Part shown: positions 8,885-17,972 of the stretch, piece after piece
Numbering within the stretch: the first letter of the stretch is position 1
Layout of the letters: the number at the start of each line of letters is the position of its first letter
Assembly: GCF_012848855.1 (NCBI RefSeq)
Contig: NZ_CP051630.1
Location: forward strand, 1,901,501-1,965,500
Origin: Pyruvatibacter mobilis
Lineage (GTDB): Bacteria > Pseudomonadota > Alphaproteobacteria > CGMCC-115125
Length of the DNA: 64,000 bases
Reading direction: 5' to 3'
The notes under the pieces: model-generated
Told to the model about the DNA's origin: nothing
The model's database searches: none
What the model saw: the letters and a program-made list of their open reading frames with translations, nothing else
Made by a program: the position numbers and the translations under genes

Positions 8885-9366
8885 TCTCCGGTTTCCTTCC
8901 ACTGGCCGGATGCCTTGATCGCGTCAGCGACCTCCGGCGGCATGTAATTCTCATCATGCTTGGCGAGCACGCGGTCGGCCTTGAAGCGGCCGCCCTCGGC
9001 GAAGCTGCCTTCAGCGACGATGCCCTGCCCCTCACGGAACAGGTCGGGCAGGATGCCCGCATAGGCGATGTCGATGGAATGGCGGGTGTCGGTGACGGAG
9101 AACAGGGTCGTCTCGCCCTGCGTGCTGACGCTGCCCTCGACGACCAAGCCGCCGACGCGGGCCTGCTGGCCGGCGGAGACGCCTTTTTCGGCGACGTCGG
9201 TGGGGCTGTAGAAGAACACCACGGTGTCCTCCAGCGCGCTTAGGGCCAGGATCACAGCGGCGCCCAGAATAACCACTGCTGCCACGATGAAGGCAGCACG
9301 ATGCGACTTGCGGGTGCGCTGGCGGGTGCGCGGCTTGGGAGTCGGGCTTGCGGAGTTCTGTGTCAT
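8881..9366 (-). CDS. ccmE: Cytochrome c maturation haem chaperone CcmE
   Basis: A 161-residue protein started at the ATG at 9366. It has a basic cytoplasmic N-terminus, one transmembrane anchor (about 24-44) and the periplasmic OB-fold domain. The haem-binding motif HDENY is present, with His137 the covalent haem ligand and Tyr141 the axial partner, followed by the conserved MPPEV. CcmE carries haem from the CcmABCD exporter to CcmF. It is coupled to ccmF by a four-base overlap. A chitosanase-like gene separates it from ccmI. Confidence 0.95.
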   Translation of the reverse strand: MTQNSASPTPKPRTRQRTRKSHRAAFIVAAVVILGAAVILALSALEDTVVFFYSPTDVAEKGVSAGQQARVGGLVVEGSVSTQGETTLFSVTDTRHSIDIAYAGILPDLFREGQGIVAEGSFAEGGRFKADRVLAKHDENYMPPEVADAIKASGQWKETGE

Positions 9367-9458
9367 GACGCGGATGAATATATCCCGCCGGGGCATCCGC
9401 GCCCAACGGTCAAAAGATCGCAGAAGATCACGAGGGTTTTAGCGGCGCGGGTCACCCG

Positions 9459-10394
9459 TCAGGCAAGGCCGAGGGCAGCCAGGGTGGCGGGCCCCGCGAT
9501 GCCGTCGGCCACAAGGCCCATTTCGTCCTGGAACTGGCGCACGCAGCGCTGCGTACCCTCGCCAAACTCGGAATCGATGTTGATTGCCCATCCTCTTGCA
9601 GCCAGCGCCTCCTGCAGCGCGCGGACATCCGCCCCGGTCATCTGCGGATCGGTGAGATGGAGGGTCCGCTGGCCGCTGTCCTCGGCGCTGACACGGACGG
9701 GGCCGAACCCCAGCACATCATGGGTAATTTCCTGCCCGCGCACGGTGAAGGGCACCGACAGGGACCAGTTGCCCGCAGCAAACAGGGCGCGGAAGGCGTC
9801 CATGCGATAGACGGTGCGGCGGAGCAGCTGATTGCTGTGGCCTGCGAGCCAGGACCGGCGCTCGGCCACATAATGCTCCACCCATCGCCTGTGGCCGATC
9901 TGACCCGGCCTGCCACGGCCCGAGAGCACCCGGTCGCGGATGAGGGGCCAGGACCCATGCACCCTGCTGTCATAGATAACCGCAAGGGCCAGCGGATCGC
10001 CCAGACCCAGCTCGCGGGCCGCGACATCGGACGGGTCCCAGTAGAGCCGATCGAAAAAGGCGTCCTGGGCGTCCTGCATCACGGGGTCGGCCCCTGCTTC
10101 CCGCAGCAGGCGGTGCAGATGCTCATCCCGGTCGAGGCGGGTGTCCCGGTCGGCAAGGCGCGGCAGATAGGGGCGCAACTCGTCATCGAGTGCTGCATGG
10201 GCGGCGCGGCAATAGGCGCTGATGAGCAGATGCAGATTGCCGGAACCCAGGGTGGTCTGCGCGCGGCCATAGGTCAGGTGGCCGGTATCGCCCGGCAGCA
10301 CGGTGACGGCGGCATAATCGCCGCGGGGCGTACCCGTTTCAAAGACGTTGACGATGGCCTGGGCGGCGCTTTTCTGGAGGCTGGTAAGGGGCAT
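9459..10394 (-). CDS. GH46 chitosanase-like protein with C-terminal peptidoglycan-binding domain
   Basis: A 311-residue protein started at the ATG at 10394. The N-terminal two-thirds resemble a family 46 chitosanase: an AIVNVFETG helix with the expected acid residue Glu, a GDTGHLTYGRAQTTLGSGNL segment carrying the second acid, and a YWDP/YDSRVHGSW region typical of that lysozyme-like fold. The last 65 residues are a PG_binding_1 repeat (DVRALQEAL, then FGEGTQRCVRQFQDEMGLVADGIAGPATL). No clear signal peptide is visible, which is odd for a wall enzyme. It lies inside the ccm cluster between ccmI and ccmE. Confidence 0.78.
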   Translation of the reverse strand: MPLTSLQKSAAQAIVNVFETGTPRGDYAAVTVLPGDTGHLTYGRAQTTLGSGNLHLLISAYCRAAHAALDDELRPYLPRLADRDTRLDRDEHLHRLLREAGADPVMQDAQDAFFDRLYWDPSDVAARELGLGDPLALAVIYDSRVHGSWPLIRDRVLSGRGRPGQIGHRRWVEHYVAERRSWLAGHSNQLLRRTVYRMDAFRALFAAGNWSLSVPFTVRGQEITHDVLGFGPVRVSAEDSGQRTLHLTDPQMTGADVRALQEALAARGWAINIDSEFGEGTQRCVRQFQDEMGLVADGIAGPATLAALGLA

Positions 10395-10523
10395 GGGCTG
10401 CCTGCCTGAGACGCACAAATGGGGGAGACCGGCGGGACGCGAATCCCGTCACCAGCCGGTTAGCGCGCAGGCTATCACGGCTGACCTTCGGCGGGGAAAA
10501 GGTGCAAGCGAAAGTGCCGCCGC

Positions 10524-11687
10524 TTAGTCTTCCGAGGGGGCCAGCCCGAGGGCATCGGCTTCGGTCAGCAACCGGTCGCGGGCGGCCTCATCACCTTCAA
10601 AAGCCGACAGGGCGCGGGTTAGCACGTCTGTCGCCTGTTCTTCCTGCTGCAGCACGGCGCGGGCGCGCATCAGGCGCAGCCATTGGTCCACCGGGCCGCC
10701 TTCGGCATCGAGGCGGGCATCCAGATTATCCACCATGGCCTCAATGGCTGCGGCGCGATCTTCCGGCGGCAGATCCGCGATCGCCTGACCGGCTTCGGAC
10801 GCGGGGCCCGTCGCCGGGGCCTGGGCAGGGGCCGAGCCGGGTGCTGTTTCAACGGCGGGCTGATCAAGGGCTGCGAGGCTGCGCAGGGCCATCTGGCCCC
10901 ACTGACTGCTCTCCCCGAAATCGGATGCGAGGGTTGCCCAGATGGCGCGGGCCTCATCGGTGTCGCCTTCCTGCACGGCAGCAAGACCAAGGAAATAGCG
11001 GGCCTGCGGCAGGGTCGGATCAAGGGACAGGGCGCGCTCGAAAATCGCGACCGTCCGTTCACCGACGAGTCCTTCATCGGCGAAGACCAGCGCCTCGCCC
11101 AAGCTTGCCAGGAGTTCAGCGCTTGGCCCTTCGATATCCACGAGGCGGCCATAGGCGTCTGCTGCATCCTCGAAGCGGCCCATGCGGGCATAGATGGGGG
11201 CGACCACACGCCAGCCGTCGGCATCCTCGGGATTGGCCCGCAGATGCTGTTCGACACGGGCGACGAGTTCTTCGATGTTCTGCTCTTCCGGCGGCTTGCT
11301 GATGCGCGCCTCGAAGGGCTGAGCCGGCAGACCGGGCGCGCCGCCATGCAGATAGAACAGCACCGCCAGCACCGGGACGGCAGCAACCATGATGAGGGCA
11401 AACGACGTGCCCGCGCGCGTCCGGGTGCCCTTTTCCGCGTCGCGGGCGGCATCGGCCGCCAGCAGCCTGCGGGAAATCTCGGTGCGAGCGGCAGCGGCCT
11501 CGGCATCGCCGATGAGGCCGCGCTTCAAATCCTGCTCCACCTCGTCAAGCTGGTCCCGATAGACCGCGACGTCACTTTCAGACCGGCTGCGCAGGCGGCC
11601 GGGCCCGCGCAGGGGCGCAAGCACAAGGGCAGCCGACACGATGATCAGCAGGGCCGCGGCGATCCAGAAGAGCAGCATACCGGACAT
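10524..11687 (-). CDS. ccmI: Cytochrome c maturation protein CcmI (CycH)
   Basis: A 387-residue protein with the CcmI layout: an N-terminal transmembrane segment (4-24), a coiled cytoplasmic linker with the conserved VYRDQLDEVEQDLKRGLI motif (about 42-59), a second transmembrane segment (about 95-115), and a periplasmic TPR domain (about 135-300). CcmI binds the C-terminus of apocytochrome c and hands it to the CcmFH lyase. It is the first gene of the minus-strand ccm cluster and is divergent from the acylase gene. The C-terminal tail after residue 270 is rich in Ala and Pro. Confidence 0.9.
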   Translation of the reverse strand: MSGMLLFWIAAALLIIVSAALVLAPLRGPGRLRSRSESDVAVYRDQLDEVEQDLKRGLIGDAEAAAARTEISRRLLAADAARDAEKGTRTRAGTSFALIMVAAVPVLAVLFYLHGGAPGLPAQPFEARISKPPEEQNIEELVARVEQHLRANPEDADGWRVVAPIYARMGRFEDAADAYGRLVDIEGPSAELLASLGEALVFADEGLVGERTVAIFERALSLDPTLPQARYFLGLAAVQEGDTDEARAIWATLASDFGESSQWGQMALRSLAALDQPAVETAPGSAPAQAPATGPASEAGQAIADLPPEDRAAAIEAMVDNLDARLDAEGGPVDQWLRLMRARAVLQQEEQATDVLTRALSAFEGDEAARDRLLTEADALGLAPSED

Positions 11688-11872
11688 GAAAGACCTTTGC
11701 GGGCAGCCTCACGCCCCATTGGCGGGCGGCGAGGGAGAGTTGGGTGTCTGCTCACGGCGGGAGCCGAGTGGGCGGACATATCTCTCATGTAACATTCGTG
11801 TCAGCCCACCGCCACGGGTGCTATGGTCGCGGCCAACAGAACAAGTCCATACAGGTTTTGAGGAAACCGCCC

Positions 11873-14035
11873 ATGTCCCGACTTCGCCTTGCCGGCCTAA
11901 TCGCCGGCGCGCTGGCCGTGCTCACCCTTGCCGTGCTGTTCACGCTCGGACTGCGGATCAATACCGGCAGCGACATGCCCGACCTTGCCGCGCTGAAGGC
12001 CCCGGCCGCGGATCATGATGTGGAGATCATTCGCGATGCGTGGGGTGTGCCGCATGTTTATGGGGCGCGGGATCGTGATGTGGCGTTCGGCCTGGCCTAT
12101 GCGCAATCGGAGGATGACTGGGCAACATTGCAGGAAGTGGTGGTGGCCACGCGCGGTGATCTGGCCAGACACAAGGGCATGGATGCGGCGGTGACGGATT
12201 ACCTCGTCCACCTGTTCCGCATCTGGCCGACGCTGGACACGGAATATGACGCCCTGCCCGCCTATATTCGTGAGATTGCGGAAAGCTATGCGGCGGGGGT
12301 CAATCTGTGGGCTGCGGAAAACCCTGGGCAGGTGTGGGACGGGGTGCTGCCGATGACCGGCAGGGACGTGATCGCCGGCTTCATGTTCAAGACGCCGTTC
12401 TTCTACGGGCTCGACAAGACCTTCAAGGAACTGTTTGCCGAGACGCGGGCGAAGGAAATTTCGCTGGGGCCGGACAATGCCTTCATGTGGACGGACAAGC
12501 CTACCTACCCGATCGGGTCGAACGGCTTTGCCGTGGCCCCTTCCCGCTCGACGGACGGGCATACCCGCCTGCTTGTCAATTCGCACCAGCCCTATACGGG
12601 GCCCGTTGCATGGTATGAGGCGCGGCTGAAAAGCGAAGAAGGCCTCGACATCACAGGCGGCGTGTTTCCCGGGGCACCGGTCATCCTGCACGGGCACAAC
12701 CAGCACCTGGGCTGGGCCAATACGGTGAACAAGCCCGATCTGGCGGACGTCTATGTGCTTGAGGTGAGCCCGGACAATGCAAACCAGTACCGGCTGGACG
12801 GCGCGTGGCGGGACATGGACGTCTCGACGGCCACCATCCGGGTCAAGCTGTTCGGCCCGTTCGAGTGGCACGCCGAGCGCGAGGTCAAATTCTCCGACCA
12901 CGGACCGGTGCTGGAGACCGAACACGGCACCTATGCCGTGCGCTATGCGGGCATGGGCGAGACAAGGCAGCTCGTGCAGTATCATGCACTGAACCGGGCG
13001 ACATCGCTGGAGGAATGGCTGGAGGCGATGCGGCTTCTCGCGTTGCCGAGCATCAATTACATCTATGCCGACAAAGCCGGGAACATTGCCTATGTCTACA
13101 ATGGGCAGATGCCGGTACGGCCTGAGGGCTGGGACTGGCATCAATATCTGCCCGGCGACCGGTCAGACCTGATCTGGCAGGAATATCACGACTTCGAAGA
13201 CATTCCGAAGCTGATCAATCCGGCCAGTGGCTTTGTCATCAACGCCAACAACACGCCCTTCGAGGCAACCGCGGAAGCGGATGATCTACGGCCGGAAGAC
13301 TTTCCCCCGCATATGGGCATTGAGACCCAGATGACCAATCGCGGCCTGCGGGCGCTGGAGCTGATGCGGGCTGATGACGCAATCAGCGACGAGGAGTTCC
13401 TGGCCTACAAGTTCGACAAGACCTACTCGCAGGACAGTGAGCTTGCGGCGCTGATCCGCCTGTGGCTGGAACAGGATTTCTCCGGTGACGAGAGGATGGA
13501 GGCCGCGCAGGCACACCTGGCGGCGTTCGACATGAGCGCTGACAAGGACGACACACATGCAGCCCTGGCGCTGCTGGCCGGGGAACCCGTGGTGTGGGCC
13601 CGTATGCAGGGCGAGCCGGAGCCTGACCCGGTGCAATCGCTGCGGGAGGCGGTGGCCCATCTCACCACCCATTGGGGGCGGCTGGATGTGCCGTGGGGCG
13701 AAGTGAACCGGTTGCGGCGCGGGGATGTGGACCTCGCGCTGGGCGGCGGGCCGGACCTGCTGCGGGCCGTCTATGCACGCGACCCCAAGCCGGACGGGCG
13801 GCTGGTGGCCCAGGGCGGCGACACGATGATCTATGTGGCGGACTGGGCGCCGGACGGAACACTGCGGACGCGCAGCATTCACCAGTTCGGGTCGGCCACG
13901 CTGGATGAGGACAGCCCGCATTATGCCGATCAGGCGCTGCTCTACGCGGACCAGAAGTTCCGGACGATCCCGCTGGACCGGTCGGCGCTGGAAGCGGAAG
14001 CAACGCGCACCTACCGCCCCGGCAGGGATGGCTGA
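11873..14035 (+). CDS. Penicillin acylase family Ntn hydrolase
   Basis: A 720-residue preprotein started at the ATG at 11873, preceded by GAGGAAACC. It has an N-terminal membrane/signal segment (about 5-25), the alpha-subunit motif IIRDAWGVPHVYG, and the autocatalytic site in PIGSNGFAVAP, where Ser216 becomes the beta-subunit N-terminal nucleophile after cleavage. Later motifs GHNQHLGWANT, NRATSLEEWL and INANNTPF also fit. The family hydrolyses amide bonds of beta-lactams, acyl-homoserine lactones or other N-acyl compounds, and the substrate cannot be told from sequence. It is divergent from ccmI, with about 185 bases shared for promoters. Confidence 0.9.
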   Translation: MSRLRLAGLIAGALAVLTLAVLFTLGLRINTGSDMPDLAALKAPAADHDVEIIRDAWGVPHVYGARDRDVAFGLAYAQSEDDWATLQEVVVATRGDLARHKGMDAAVTDYLVHLFRIWPTLDTEYDALPAYIREIAESYAAGVNLWAAENPGQVWDGVLPMTGRDVIAGFMFKTPFFYGLDKTFKELFAETRAKEISLGPDNAFMWTDKPTYPIGSNGFAVAPSRSTDGHTRLLVNSHQPYTGPVAWYEARLKSEEGLDITGGVFPGAPVILHGHNQHLGWANTVNKPDLADVYVLEVSPDNANQYRLDGAWRDMDVSTATIRVKLFGPFEWHAEREVKFSDHGPVLETEHGTYAVRYAGMGETRQLVQYHALNRATSLEEWLEAMRLLALPSINYIYADKAGNIAYVYNGQMPVRPEGWDWHQYLPGDRSDLIWQEYHDFEDIPKLINPASGFVINANNTPFEATAEADDLRPEDFPPHMGIETQMTNRGLRALELMRADDAISDEEFLAYKFDKTYSQDSELAALIRLWLEQDFSGDERMEAAQAHLAAFDMSADKDDTHAALALLAGEPVVWARMQGEPEPDPVQSLREAVAHLTTHWGRLDVPWGEVNRLRRGDVDLALGGGPDLLRAVYARDPKPDGRLVAQGGDTMIYVADWAPDGTLRTRSIHQFGSATLDEDSPHYADQALLYADQKFRTIPLDRSALEAEATRTYRPGRDG

Positions 14036-14061
14036 CAGGCAGGCTGAAGAGGGATGCGTCG

Positions 14062-15456
14062 TCAGCGCCAGGCGGGACGGCTGTTGCCTTGCGGCTCCGG
14101 CGGCAGGTCCCAATGGGATGGCGTTGCGCTGAGGCTGTCAGCGGGGCGGAGGAACCGCATGGCGCCGAAGGGCGTATCCCGCGTATCCGACAGCTCCGCG
14201 GCCTCTTCTTCCGTCACGGGGTCGGCCTTGCGGTGGTTGGTGGCTCCCAGATCCATCATCCACATGGCGGTACGGCTGAGAGACACGCGGACATGCCAGC
14301 TGCCGCCGTCACGCGCCTGGCGGCGGAGGCCTGCGAGCGCACCGAAGGCGGCCAGGTAGCCGGTTGTGTAATCGGTCGCCGCAGCGGGCATGAGCTCCGG
14401 CACAGCCGCCTCGCCCTGGGTTTCATCCGTATGCCACCGGGCCATGCCCGTGGTGCTCTGGGCCAACTGCTCCCAGCCCGCACGGGCGGCGAAGGGGCCG
14501 TCATGGCCGTAGCAATTGATGGACACATAGACGATGCCCGGTCGCAGTTCGGCCAATTCCTCTGGCCCCAGGCCGTGACGGGCCAGCGCGCCGGGCCGGT
14601 AGCCCTGGACGAAAAGATGTGACGTCTCGGCAAGGTCGCGCAGGGTCTCCGCGTCGTCCCTGTTGCCGAAATCAAGTGTGGCGAAGCGCTTGCCATGACC
14701 CGTATCCATCACGAAGGGTTCGATGGTGGGCAGGTGGGCGGCTCCGACACGCAACACATCCGCGCCGTGGGACGCAAGCGTACGCCCGCAGGTCGGGCCT
14801 GCCAGCACGCGCGTCATATCCAGCACGCGGAGGCCTTCCAGCGGGCGGCCCGACGTGGCCGGCAACGGGCGTGCGGGGGCGTCTCCGATACGGGTGAGTT
14901 CCACCAGCGGCGCGGTGGCGAGGTGCCTGCCATGGGCGTGGGCGGCCCACTCTTCCCGCGAGCGGACGACGGCGCCGCACAGATTTACATAGGCAAGCGC
15001 GTCTTCCAGGGCGACGGCGTCCCACTTGCCGACCGCTTCGGCAATGGCGTCCTCGGACAATTCGCAATCCAGCAGGCGCAGAATGCCGTCGCGCAGATGG
15101 GGAAAGCCGCCGTGGAGGTGAATATATTTGCCGCAAGCGGCACGATAGATGCCGATGGTGGGGTTGGTGAGCGCAGGACGCAGCACCATTTCGCCATCGA
15201 GCCGCATATGGAGAAAGCCCAGCAGCGATGCCGCAGCGGCGCGCGTGTTGACCGTCAGGCTCTGGCGCTGGAGCCCCCTGTCGGCCCCCACTTCCTGCGC
15301 CATGGCTGCAGCGGCTCCGAGGGCCCCGGCGGCGGCATCGCCCACGCGCAGGCAGGACGGATAGACCGGGTCCGCGCCATCGAAGCTGACGGAAAGGGGC
15401 TGCGCTGCCACGTCACCCGCCTGCCGCATCACCTGCCGGTATGCATCGCCTGCCAC
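14062..15456 (-). CDS. CaiB/BaiF family CoA-transferase, two-part architecture
   Basis: A 464-residue protein started at the GTG at 15456, which has a strong GGGGAGG ribosome-binding site. A canonical CaiB/BaiF N-terminus (PLEGLRVLDMTRVLAGPTCGRTLASHGADVLRV) does not appear until about residue 205. The preceding 200 residues look like the family's usual C-terminal lobe, so the fold appears permuted or duplicated, as in a known subfamily. At the position of the catalytic Asp (GFD/GHD in relatives) this protein has GWE (Glu329). It would move CoA between carboxylic acids, or may have changed function. Divergent from a second CaiB gene. Confidence 0.82.
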   Translation of the reverse strand: MAGDAYRQVMRQAGDVAAQPLSVSFDGADPVYPSCLRVGDAAAGALGAAAAMAQEVGADRGLQRQSLTVNTRAAAASLLGFLHMRLDGEMVLRPALTNPTIGIYRAACGKYIHLHGGFPHLRDGILRLLDCELSEDAIAEAVGKWDAVALEDALAYVNLCGAVVRSREEWAAHAHGRHLATAPLVELTRIGDAPARPLPATSGRPLEGLRVLDMTRVLAGPTCGRTLASHGADVLRVGAAHLPTIEPFVMDTGHGKRFATLDFGNRDDAETLRDLAETSHLFVQGYRPGALARHGLGPEELAELRPGIVYVSINCYGHDGPFAARAGWEQLAQSTTGMARWHTDETQGEAAVPELMPAAATDYTTGYLAAFGALAGLRRQARDGGSWHVRVSLSRTAMWMMDLGATNHRKADPVTEEEAAELSDTRDTPFGAMRFLRPADSLSATPSHWDLPPEPQGNSRPAWR

Positions 15457-15637
15457 TGATCGCCTCCCCACCTGCCGTTGCCGCCGACACTGCCTGTCAG
15501 GCAGTCTGCCACGGCGTGCGCGACTCGGTCAGTATGGTAGCCTGTTCGCGACAGAGGCATAGAGAAGATGTGGCCGGATACCGGGTTTTGCGCCGGTGGC
15601 GGATCAATTGCATCCCTATTCAGAAGAGACGTTCCAG

Positions 15638-16882
15638 ATGAGTGACACCCCCTCCCCCGCCCCGGCAGGCACCCCGGCATGCGGCGGCCCTTTAGCCGGC
15701 CTCCGCGTCCTGGATTTCGGCCGCTACATTGCCGGGCCCTTTTGCGCCACGCTGCTGGCCGACATGGGAGCGGATGTCATTCGCGTCGAGCGCCGTGACG
15801 GCAGCGAGGACCGCTATGTGCAACCCATCGTGCCGGGGGCCGCGCCGGGCGAAGGGGGCGAAGGCTCCATGTTTCTGCAGATGAACCGCAACAAGAAGAG
15901 CATCACCCTCGACCCGATGCACGACGCCGGACGCGAGGTGGTGCAGCGCCTGGTGACGACGGCCGACGTGGTGGTGGCCAACCTGCCGCCGGCGACACTG
16001 ACCCGGATGGGGCTGGATCTCGACAGCCTGCGCGCGGTGCGCGATGACGTGATCCTCACCACCGTCTCAGGCTTCGGGCGGGGTGGCCCGGACAGCGAGA
16101 AGACGGGGTTTGACGGGGTGTTCCAGGCCATGTCCGGCGCGGCCTATCTGTCGGGCTTCGGCGACGCGCCGGTGAAGAGCTATGCGGCATGGGTGGATTT
16201 CGGCACCGCGGCGTTTGCAGCTTTGGGCACAATGGCGGCGCTGATGGAGCGCGGCAAATCAGGCAAGGGACAGATGGTGGAAGGCGCGCTGCTGGGCACC
16301 GCGCTCACCTATTTCAATTTCCACCTGATCGAGCAGCAATTGCGCGGCACCGACCGGGTGGCGAGCGGCAACCGCAGCCAGTATGCAGGCCCGGCAGACT
16401 CCATCCGCACCAAGGATGGCTGGATTTTCGTGCAGGTGCTGGGCACGCCCCTGTTCAAGCGCTGGGCGCGGCTGATGGGCGAGGAGCACTGGCTGGAAGA
16501 CGCGCGCTTCAAGGATGATCTGGCGCGTGGCGACCATGGTGAGATCCTCAGTAAGCGGACGGCGGAATGGGCGGCGCAACGCACAACCGAAGAGGCGCTG
16601 GCCGAGCTCGAGGCTGCGCGCATTCCCGCAGGGCCGGTGCTGAAGCCTGCTGACGTGCTGACGCACCGGCATGTCAACGAGGCCGGCTTCTTCACGCCGG
16701 TGGAGTTCCCCGGCATGCCTGAGCCTGCACCGGTGACGGGCTTTCCGGTGCGGATGACCGAAAGCGACGTGGGCATCCGCATGCGCCCGCCCCTTCTGGG
16801 TGAACACACGGACGACGTGCTGGCATCACTCGGCTATAGCGCTGACGAGATTGCGGCCCTGCGCGACGCCGGGGCCATCTAA
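15638..16882 (+). CDS. CaiB/BaiF family CoA-transferase
   Basis: A 414-residue class III CoA-transferase started at the ATG at 15638. It has the family N-terminal PLAGLRVLDFGRYIAGPFCATLLADMGADVIRVE, the TGFDGVFQAMSG motif with catalytic Asp159, and the C-terminal PAGPVL/PPLLGEHTDDVL segments. These enzymes form acyl-CoA thioesters without ATP; relatives act on carnitine, bile acids, oxalate/formate or 2-methylacyl-CoA epimerisation. Substrate not assignable. It is followed 44 bases later by a PLP enzyme on the same strand and is divergent from the other CaiB-like gene. Confidence 0.9.
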   Translation: MSDTPSPAPAGTPACGGPLAGLRVLDFGRYIAGPFCATLLADMGADVIRVERRDGSEDRYVQPIVPGAAPGEGGEGSMFLQMNRNKKSITLDPMHDAGREVVQRLVTTADVVVANLPPATLTRMGLDLDSLRAVRDDVILTTVSGFGRGGPDSEKTGFDGVFQAMSGAAYLSGFGDAPVKSYAAWVDFGTAAFAALGTMAALMERGKSGKGQMVEGALLGTALTYFNFHLIEQQLRGTDRVASGNRSQYAGPADSIRTKDGWIFVQVLGTPLFKRWARLMGEEHWLEDARFKDDLARGDHGEILSKRTAEWAAQRTTEEALAELEAARIPAGPVLKPADVLTHRHVNEAGFFTPVEFPGMPEPAPVTGFPVRMTESDVGIRMRPPLLGEHTDDVLASLGYSADEIAALRDAGAI

Positions 16883-16926
16883 CGGACAAATCAACCCACA
16901 GGACTGCGACCGGAGCGGGGGACGTG

Positions 16927-17961
16927 ATGGACAGCCAATTCGACAAGATCAGCCGGGAAGACTTGGCCGGACCTCCGACGCCGCTTATGGAGATGGCGCG
17001 CTTCAAGGCGGCACTTGAGACAACCGGTGTCACCTGCCCGCGCCTCTTGGTAAAGCGCGAGGACCTGACGCAGACAGCGGGCGGCGGCAACAAGATCCGC
17101 AAGCTCGAATATCTGCTGGCCGACGCGAAGGCGAATGGCGCGGATGTGGTGATTACGGCGGGGGCTGTGCAATCCAACCATGTGCGGCAGACCGCAGGGG
17201 CTGCAAGCCGGCTGGGCCTTGACTGCGTCGGCCTGCTGTTCTCGACGGTGCCCAATGAGAGTGACGCCTACCGGACGTCCGGCAATGTGCTGCTGGATGA
17301 CATTTTCGGGGCCGATATCCGGGTGTTCCCCGGCGACGCGAACGGGCGCGAGGTTTTTGACGAGGTCATCGGGGAAATGGTGAAGGCGGGCCGCAAGGCC
17401 TATGTCATTCCCGTGGGCGGGTCGAGCGACGTTGGCTGCCTTGGCTATGTGCGGGTGTTCCGTGAACTGATGGAGCAGACCGCGAGCACAGGCGGCATTG
17501 ATCACGTGGTCGTGGCCAACGGGTCTTCCGGCACGCAGGCGGGGCTTGCGGCCGGTGCGTCGCTTTATGCACCGCAGGTGATGGTGCACGGGATCAACGT
17601 GCTGAGCCCGGACGGCGAAAAGGCCCGCGAGACCACCGCGGCCCTTGCCGGTGCCACGATGAAACGCGCCGAGCCGGACAGGGCGATGTCGCTGTCGGCG
17701 GATGAGATCATCCTGCACGAAGGGTTTCTGGGCGAAGGCTACGGCATGCCGACCCCGGAGATGGTGGCAGCGCTGCAGCTCGTGGCCCGCACGGAGGGAC
17801 TGCTGCTTGACCCTGTTTACAGCGGCAAGGCGATGGCCGGGCTGATCGCCCTTATCCAGGTGAGGACGTTTGCCGCGGATGAGACCGTGGTGTTCATGGC
17901 CACCGGCGGCACGCCCGGCCTGTTTGCCTATGCGGACGCGCTGCGCAGCCCGGCAGGCTAA
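16927..17961 (+). CDS. D-cysteine desulfhydrase/ACC deaminase family PLP enzyme
   Basis: A 344-residue fold type II PLP enzyme. The GGGNKIRKLEYL motif contains the likely cofactor lysine, Lys56. It is followed by GAVQSNHVRQTAGAA, a substrate-loop signature of the D-cysteine desulfhydrase/ACC deaminase family, and VANGSSGTQAGL for phosphate binding. D-cysteine desulfhydrase gives pyruvate, ammonia and sulfide; ACC deaminase or L-cuprolyl-type activities are alternatives. The start is the ATG at 16927, just after an in-frame GTG. It may be cotranscribed with the upstream CoA-transferase, and converges with the enoyl-CoA hydratase gene. Confidence 0.85.
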   Translation: MDSQFDKISREDLAGPPTPLMEMARFKAALETTGVTCPRLLVKREDLTQTAGGGNKIRKLEYLLADAKANGADVVITAGAVQSNHVRQTAGAASRLGLDCVGLLFSTVPNESDAYRTSGNVLLDDIFGADIRVFPGDANGREVFDEVIGEMVKAGRKAYVIPVGGSSDVGCLGYVRVFRELMEQTASTGGIDHVVVANGSSGTQAGLAAGASLYAPQVMVHGINVLSPDGEKARETTAALAGATMKRAEPDRAMSLSADEIILHEGFLGEGYGMPTPEMVAALQLVARTEGLLLDPVYSGKAMAGLIALIQVRTFAADETVVFMATGGTPGLFAYADALRSPAG

Positions 17962-17972
17962 GCCCTGCCTGC

